From Bacilli bacterium (GTDB taxonomy: Bacteria; Bacillota_I; Bacilli_A; RFN20; CAG-826), in contig JAEDIE010000014.1 of the NCBI GenBank assembly GCA_016296775.1, positions 1 through 27,816 on the forward strand: DNA of 27,816 nucleotides, in the 5' to 3' direction. Every line of letters starts with the position of its first letter. The stretch's first letter is position 1. Shown piece by piece: positions 24,632-27,816 of this stretch. The notes beneath the pieces are model-generated. The model was not told the DNA's origin, made no database searches, and saw only the letters and a list, made by a program, of their open reading frames with translations. The position numbers and the translations under genes were made by a program.

Positions 24632-25606
24632 TTATAAATTTTCCTTAATTTTATTTACAACATCGCTCTTAGCAAGTTTATATCCAATCTTTAAAGAAGA
24701 AACAAATGTTCTTACATCGCTACTTCCATGAGCTTTAATTAATAAACCATTAACACCAAGAAGCATTGCTCCTCCAGTTGATTTATAATCCATTGTTTCG
24801 CTCATATCTTTAAAACCTTTTTTAGAGAAAAGATAACCAATTTTAGTTAAAAGATTTGTTTTAAATGATCTTTTAATTAAATTTGACATGGCTTTACAGG
24901 CTCCTTCTGTGGATTTTAAGAAAATATTTCCAGTAAAACCATCAGTAATTAATACATCACATTCACCATTTAAAGGTTCTCTAGCTTCCATATTACCTAT
25001 GAAATTAATAGAAGAATCGTTCTTTAATAATTGATATGTTTCTTTCATTAAAGCGTTACCTTTTTCTTCTTCAGTTCCGTTATTCAATAAATATACTTTA
25101 GGATTTTCTACGTTATAAGCTAAACGATAGAAAATGGAAGTTATTTTTGCAAATTGAACAAGGTTTTCACTAGTATTCTCGATGTTTGCACCTAAATCAG
25201 CACATACAAATTTCTTTCCTTTAATAACTGTAGGGAAAGGTGAAACTAAACAAGGCCTTTTAATTCCAGGAAGTCTTCTAATTTTAAACACTCCTTCACT
25301 TACTAAAGCTCCAGTACTTCCAGCACTAACTAAACAATCACATTTTTCCTTAATATATGTATCCATTGCAATATTTAAAGATGCTTCATGTTTATGCATT
25401 GCTTCCATTGGATCTACATCCATTTTTAATACTTCTTTAGAAGGAACAATTGTAACTCTTGGAGTTCCTTCAAGAGGTTTTAAACTTTCAACATTACCAA
25501 TACAAAAGAATTCTACATCATCATGTAGTTTAAGAAATTCTTTAACGGCTCCAATGGTGGTTTCTACACCATTATCTCCACCCATCATATCAATAACAAA
25601 TTTCAT
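24632..25606 (-). CDS. plsX: Phosphate acyltransferase PlsX
   Basis: PlsX converts acyl-ACP and phosphate to acyl-phosphate, feeding PlsY in phospholipid synthesis. The N-terminus MKFVIDMMGGDNG is the family hallmark, so I place the start at the ATG at 25606, with AAAGGA about 6 nt upstream. An in-frame upstream start would add five residues and overlap that ribosome binding site. Other typical segments are ASLNIAMDTYIKEKCDCLVSAGSTGAL (in part), FVCADLGANIE and VLITDGFTGNIFLKSTEG. The total is 324 aa. It is adjacent to fakA, whose product activates exogenous fatty acids to the same acyl-phosphate. A terminator separates the two genes. Confidence 0.96.
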   Translation of the reverse strand: MKFVIDMMGGDNGVETTIGAVKEFLKLHDDVEFFCIGNVESLKPLEGTPRVTIVPSKEVLKMDVDPMEAMHKHEASLNIAMDTYIKEKCDCLVSAGSTGALVSEGVFKIRRLPGIKRPCLVSPFPTVIKGKKFVCADLGANIENTSENLVQFAKITSIFYRLAYNVENPKVYLLNNGTEEEKGNALMKETYQLLKNDSSINFIGNMEAREPLNGECDVLITDGFTGNIFLKSTEGACKAMSNLIKRSFKTNLLTKIGYLFSKKGFKDMSETMDYKSTGGAMLLGVNGLLIKAHGSSDVRTFVSSLKIGYKLAKSDVVNKIKENL

Positions 25607-25619
25607 ATTAGTTCCTTTC

Positions 25620-25645
25620 AAAAAAAGCCTTTCAAAAGAAAGGCT
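25620..25645 (-). terminator. Terminator between fakA and plsX
   Basis: On the minus strand AGCCTTTC and GAAAGGCT form a perfect 8-bp stem around TTTT, followed by TTTTTT. It ends only 14 nt before the plsX ATG, so plsX depends on read-through or on a promoter inside fakA. Confidence 0.85.
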
Positions 25646-25650
25646 AAATT

Positions 25651-27327
25651 TTATTCAACACCAACGATAAAACTATAAACTGGTTGATTTCCTTTACGAA
25701 TATCAAATTCGTAATCTTCATATTCGCTTGAGAATTCTTTAGTTAATTTTTCAACATCTTCTTCTAAAATATCTTCTCCACAAAGAATAGTAACTAAAGC
25801 ACTATCTTCATCGACAAGATTCTTAATTAAATCTCTTAATGCATCAAATTTATCAACAAATGAAGAGATAATATCTTTAGACTCTCTAATAGCCATATAT
25901 TCATCTTTTCTAACAGCAACTCCATTAATTTCAGTATCTTTAATGGAGAATGTAACTGCTCCACTCTTAACAGTATGAATAGCATCGTTTAAAGCGGCTT
26001 CGTTATCTTCAACACTTAAATCAGGGTTGAAATTCATAGCACAAACAACACCTTGCATAATTGTTTTTGTTGGAATAACTTTAACATCGTATTCACCTTC
26101 TAAAACATCTCTAGCTTGGCTTGCAGCAAGAATAATATTTCCGTTATTTGGGAAAATATAACATACTTTTGCATTACATTTTTTAATTGCATCGATAAAA
26201 TCGTTAGTTGAAGGATTCATTGTTTGTCCTCCACTTACAATATATTCAACGCCAACTTCTTTAAATAATTCATCAATTCCACTGCCACTACTTGTAGCAA
26301 TTAAAGCGTATTCTTTTCTTTCTTTTGGTGCGGCTAAAGGAGCTTCTTTAAGTTTGCTTGCAGCCATATCTTTAGCATTTTCACTAAATAAGATTTCGTT
26401 ATGTTGTTCAGTCATGTTTTCACATTTTAACTTAACAAATTCACCAAATTGTTGAGCATAATTAAAGATATTTCCTGGAGTTAATGTGTGAACATGAACT
26501 TTAACCAAATCTTCATCTTGAACAACAACAAGACTATTTCCATGAGCATTTAAAACACTTGTAAATCTATTCTTATTGAAAGCTTTTTTGCTTTCTTTTG
26601 GTCCTAAACGAAGGATAAATTCAGTACAATAGCCAAATTCGCTCTCTTCTTCATCAGCTTTAACTTGAGCACTTCCACTAGCATCAACGACAGTTGCTTC
26701 ATTTCTTTCAATAAAATCACCATGAACCATTGATTCCATACCTTCAAGAATCTTAACAAGTCCAGCTCCGCCACTATCAACAACTCCAACTTCCTTTAAA
26801 ACAGGTAAAAGGTTAGGTGTTCTTTCTAAGCTAGCATTAGCTTCATTAAGTAAGATCTTAAATGCATCTTCAATAGAACTATATGCTTTAATTTTTTTCT
26901 TTAAATTTTCGCTAGATTCTCTAATAACTGTTAAAATTGTACCTTCAACTGGTCTAATAACAGCTTTATAAGCAATTTTACTACCATTAACAAAAGCTTC
27001 AGCTAATTCAACAGCATTAATCTCTTTTTTACCTTCTAAAGCTTCAGCAAAACCTCTAAAAATTTGGCTAGTAATAACACCGCTATTACCCCTAGCACCC
27101 ATAAGTAAGCCTCTACTAAAAGTTTTAGCAATTGAATAAATATCGTTTTCACTTCTATTTTGAACTTCCTTTGCACCGCTTGTTAAAGTTAAGTTCATAT
27201 TCATTCCTGTATCGCCATCTGGGACAGGAAAAACATTAAGTGCATCAACTTCTGGATAATGGTTGTATAAATTGTTTGAGGCACTTATAACCATCATCTT
27301 AAACATTTGACCATCAATAGTTCTCAT
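25651..27327 (-). CDS. fakA: Fatty acid kinase subunit FakA (DAK2 domain, YloV)
   Basis: FakA is the ATP-binding kinase that phosphorylates fatty acids presented by FakB. The N-terminal DhaL/DAK2 domain (about 1-200) has the metal and nucleotide motif PDGDTGMNM with D37 and D39, plus GARGNSGVITSQ and DSGGAGL. A middle domain and a C-terminal DegV-like domain complete the 558 aa. AGGAG precedes the ATG. It follows asp23 by 21 nt, the standard yloU-yloV pair. Together with plsX next door it links fatty acid uptake to phospholipid synthesis. No fakB is in the window. Confidence 0.96.
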   Translation of the reverse strand: MRTIDGQMFKMMVISASNNLYNHYPEVDALNVFPVPDGDTGMNMNLTLTSGAKEVQNRSENDIYSIAKTFSRGLLMGARGNSGVITSQIFRGFAEALEGKKEINAVELAEAFVNGSKIAYKAVIRPVEGTILTVIRESSENLKKKIKAYSSIEDAFKILLNEANASLERTPNLLPVLKEVGVVDSGGAGLVKILEGMESMVHGDFIERNEATVVDASGSAQVKADEEESEFGYCTEFILRLGPKESKKAFNKNRFTSVLNAHGNSLVVVQDEDLVKVHVHTLTPGNIFNYAQQFGEFVKLKCENMTEQHNEILFSENAKDMAASKLKEAPLAAPKERKEYALIATSSGSGIDELFKEVGVEYIVSGGQTMNPSTNDFIDAIKKCNAKVCYIFPNNGNIILAASQARDVLEGEYDVKVIPTKTIMQGVVCAMNFNPDLSVEDNEAALNDAIHTVKSGAVTFSIKDTEINGVAVRKDEYMAIRESKDIISSFVDKFDALRDLIKNLVDEDSALVTILCGEDILEEDVEKLTKEFSSEYEDYEFDIRKGNQPVYSFIVGVE

Positions 27328-27348
27328 TTTCTTCTCCTAAAATAACGC

Positions 27349-27675
27349 TTATAAAACAAGTAAATCTTCAACGTAAACGTTAATTTTTCCAAATATTCCA
27401 CCATATTTTTTAGTGGCTTCGTACAAAATTCTTTTACTTACTTGGTTTACAACTTCACTTACCTTTACTCCGTAAGCTACAATAAGATGAACATCGATGT
27501 CGAACTTATCCTTTAAATTTCTAAAGACAAGTACTCCATCTACATAATTTTCTTTTTTTAAAATAACAAGTTGATTTTTTAATGATTTTACGCGAGTTAA
27601 TCCAACAACTCCATACGTTGAACACACAGTTTCACCGATTAGTAAGGCCAATTCTTTCTTCTTTTCTAAATCCAT
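27349..27675 (-). CDS. Asp23/Gls24 family envelope-stress protein (YloU)
   Basis: This is a small Asp23-family protein of 108 aa. Members associate with the membrane or envelope stress, but the exact role is unclear. The AYGVKVSEVVNQVSKRI segment and the final INVYVEDL are typical. An in-frame TTG at 27690 would add five residues, but it overlaps the AAAGGGG ribosome binding site, so the ATG at 27675 is preferred. It heads the asp23-fakA operon, as in Bacillus yloU-yloV. Confidence 0.92.
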   Translation of the reverse strand: MDLEKKKELALLIGETVCSTYGVVGLTRVKSLKNQLVILKKENYVDGVLVFRNLKDKFDIDVHLIVAYGVKVSEVVNQVSKRILYEATKKYGGIFGKINVYVEDLLVL

Positions 27676-27701
27676 AATAACCCCTTTCAACTTGTCTTAA
27701 T

Positions 27702-27730
27702 ATTTTATCATATCTTCAATATTAACAAAA
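27702..27730 (-). promoter_or_regulatory. Promoter of asp23-fakA
   Basis: On the minus strand an extended -10 TGATAAAAT lies 27 nt before the ATG. The -35 at 17 nt (TTTTGT) is weak, which fits an extended -10 promoter. Confidence 0.6.
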
Positions 27731-27740
27731 GTTTTTATAT

Positions 27741-27756
27741 TTATGGCAAACCATAA
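27741..27756. repeat. Small hairpin TTATGG-CAAA-CCATAA downstream of 5S rRNA
   Basis: A perfect 6-bp inverted repeat with a 4-base loop lies just past the T8 run after the 5S fragment. It may help end or process rRNA transcripts. Confidence 0.4.
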
Positions 27757-27762
27757 AAAAAA

Positions 27763-27816
27763 GCCCAGCTACTTCTTATTCTCAGCTATCGCCTACCTTC
27801 AGCACTACAGTGCTTA
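27763..27816 (-). rRNA. rrf: 5S rRNA, 3' part (cut by the window edge)
   Basis: The last 54 bases have much higher GC than the rest of the window. On the minus strand they read like the 3' half of 5S rRNA: TAAGC, then the GTAGTGCTGAAGGTAG block (compare GTAGCGCCGATGGTAG in E. coli), then a short helix IV, GCTGAGAATAAG and GTAGCTGGGC. The shortened helix IV resembles mollicute 5S rRNAs. Eight T follow directly and can act as terminator with the closing helix. The rest of the 5S gene, and probably 23S and 16S, should lie beyond the right edge. The identification rests on remembered alignments. Confidence 0.8.

Noticed and set aside
27743..27816. Open plus-strand frame starting MANHKKKPSYFLF, running off the right edge
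   Set aside because: It has no ribosome binding site and its ATG lies in a hairpin. The GC-rich part is better explained as 5S rRNA on the other strand.
27785..27816. Minus-strand frame ending STVVLKVGDS then TGA, looking like a gene C-terminus
   Set aside because: The codons (CTG, AAG, GGC) are unlike this genome, and the same bases align with 5S rRNA.

Overview
This window comes from a low-GC Bacillota-type bacterium, on the side of the phylum close to Mollicutes/Erysipelotrichia (RF39- or Acholeplasma-like; the exact lineage is inference). Three things support this. A Gram-positive PolC is present. The gene order is essentially the Bacillus yloU-to-polC housekeeping supercluster in compressed form. 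The 5S rRNA fragment at the right edge has the shortened helix IV seen in mollicutes. UGA is a true stop here (it ends ylxM and ftsY), so the mollicute UGA=Trp code is not used. Both tRNA genes encode their CCA ends.

Almost everything is on the minus strand, so in transcription order the layout runs from right to left. It begins with the 3' end of a 5S rRNA gene, followed by asp23-fakA. After a terminator come plsX-rnc-ftsY-ylxM-ffh. A plus-strand island, rpsP-khpA-rimM-trmD (19465-21317), interrupts the run. Then come monocistronic rplS with its own promoter and terminator, rbgA-rnhB-dprA, topA-trmFO-xerC, rpsB-tsf with a long structured leader and a terminator, and pyrH-frr-cdsA-dxr-rseP-polC. 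Finally there are tRNA-Arg(CCU), tRNA-Ala(GGC) and a terminator at the left edge.

The genes cover core functions: ribosome building and translation (S2, S16, L19, EF-Ts, RRF, RbgA, RimM, TrmD, TrmFO, RNase III), protein targeting (SRP54, FtsY, YlxM), lipid and isoprenoid synthesis (FakA, PlsX, CdsA, Dxr), membrane proteolysis (RseP), and DNA replication, topology and recombination (PolC, TopA, RNase HII, XerC, DprA). I see no mobile element, CRISPR array or prophage.

No wholly new system is evident. The points worth a second look are: the clean inversion of the rpsP-trmD block; a TrmD whose general-base aspartate aligns with glutamate; a cysteine-rich patch in EF-Ts; an S2 protein extended at both ends; an RseP with a very large extracytoplasmic insert and no obvious PDZ domain; structured leaders in front of rpsB and rplS; and several genes just downstream of terminators that lack a Shine-Dalgarno sequence but have a -10-like box 5-6 nt before the ATG, suggesting leaderless transcripts.
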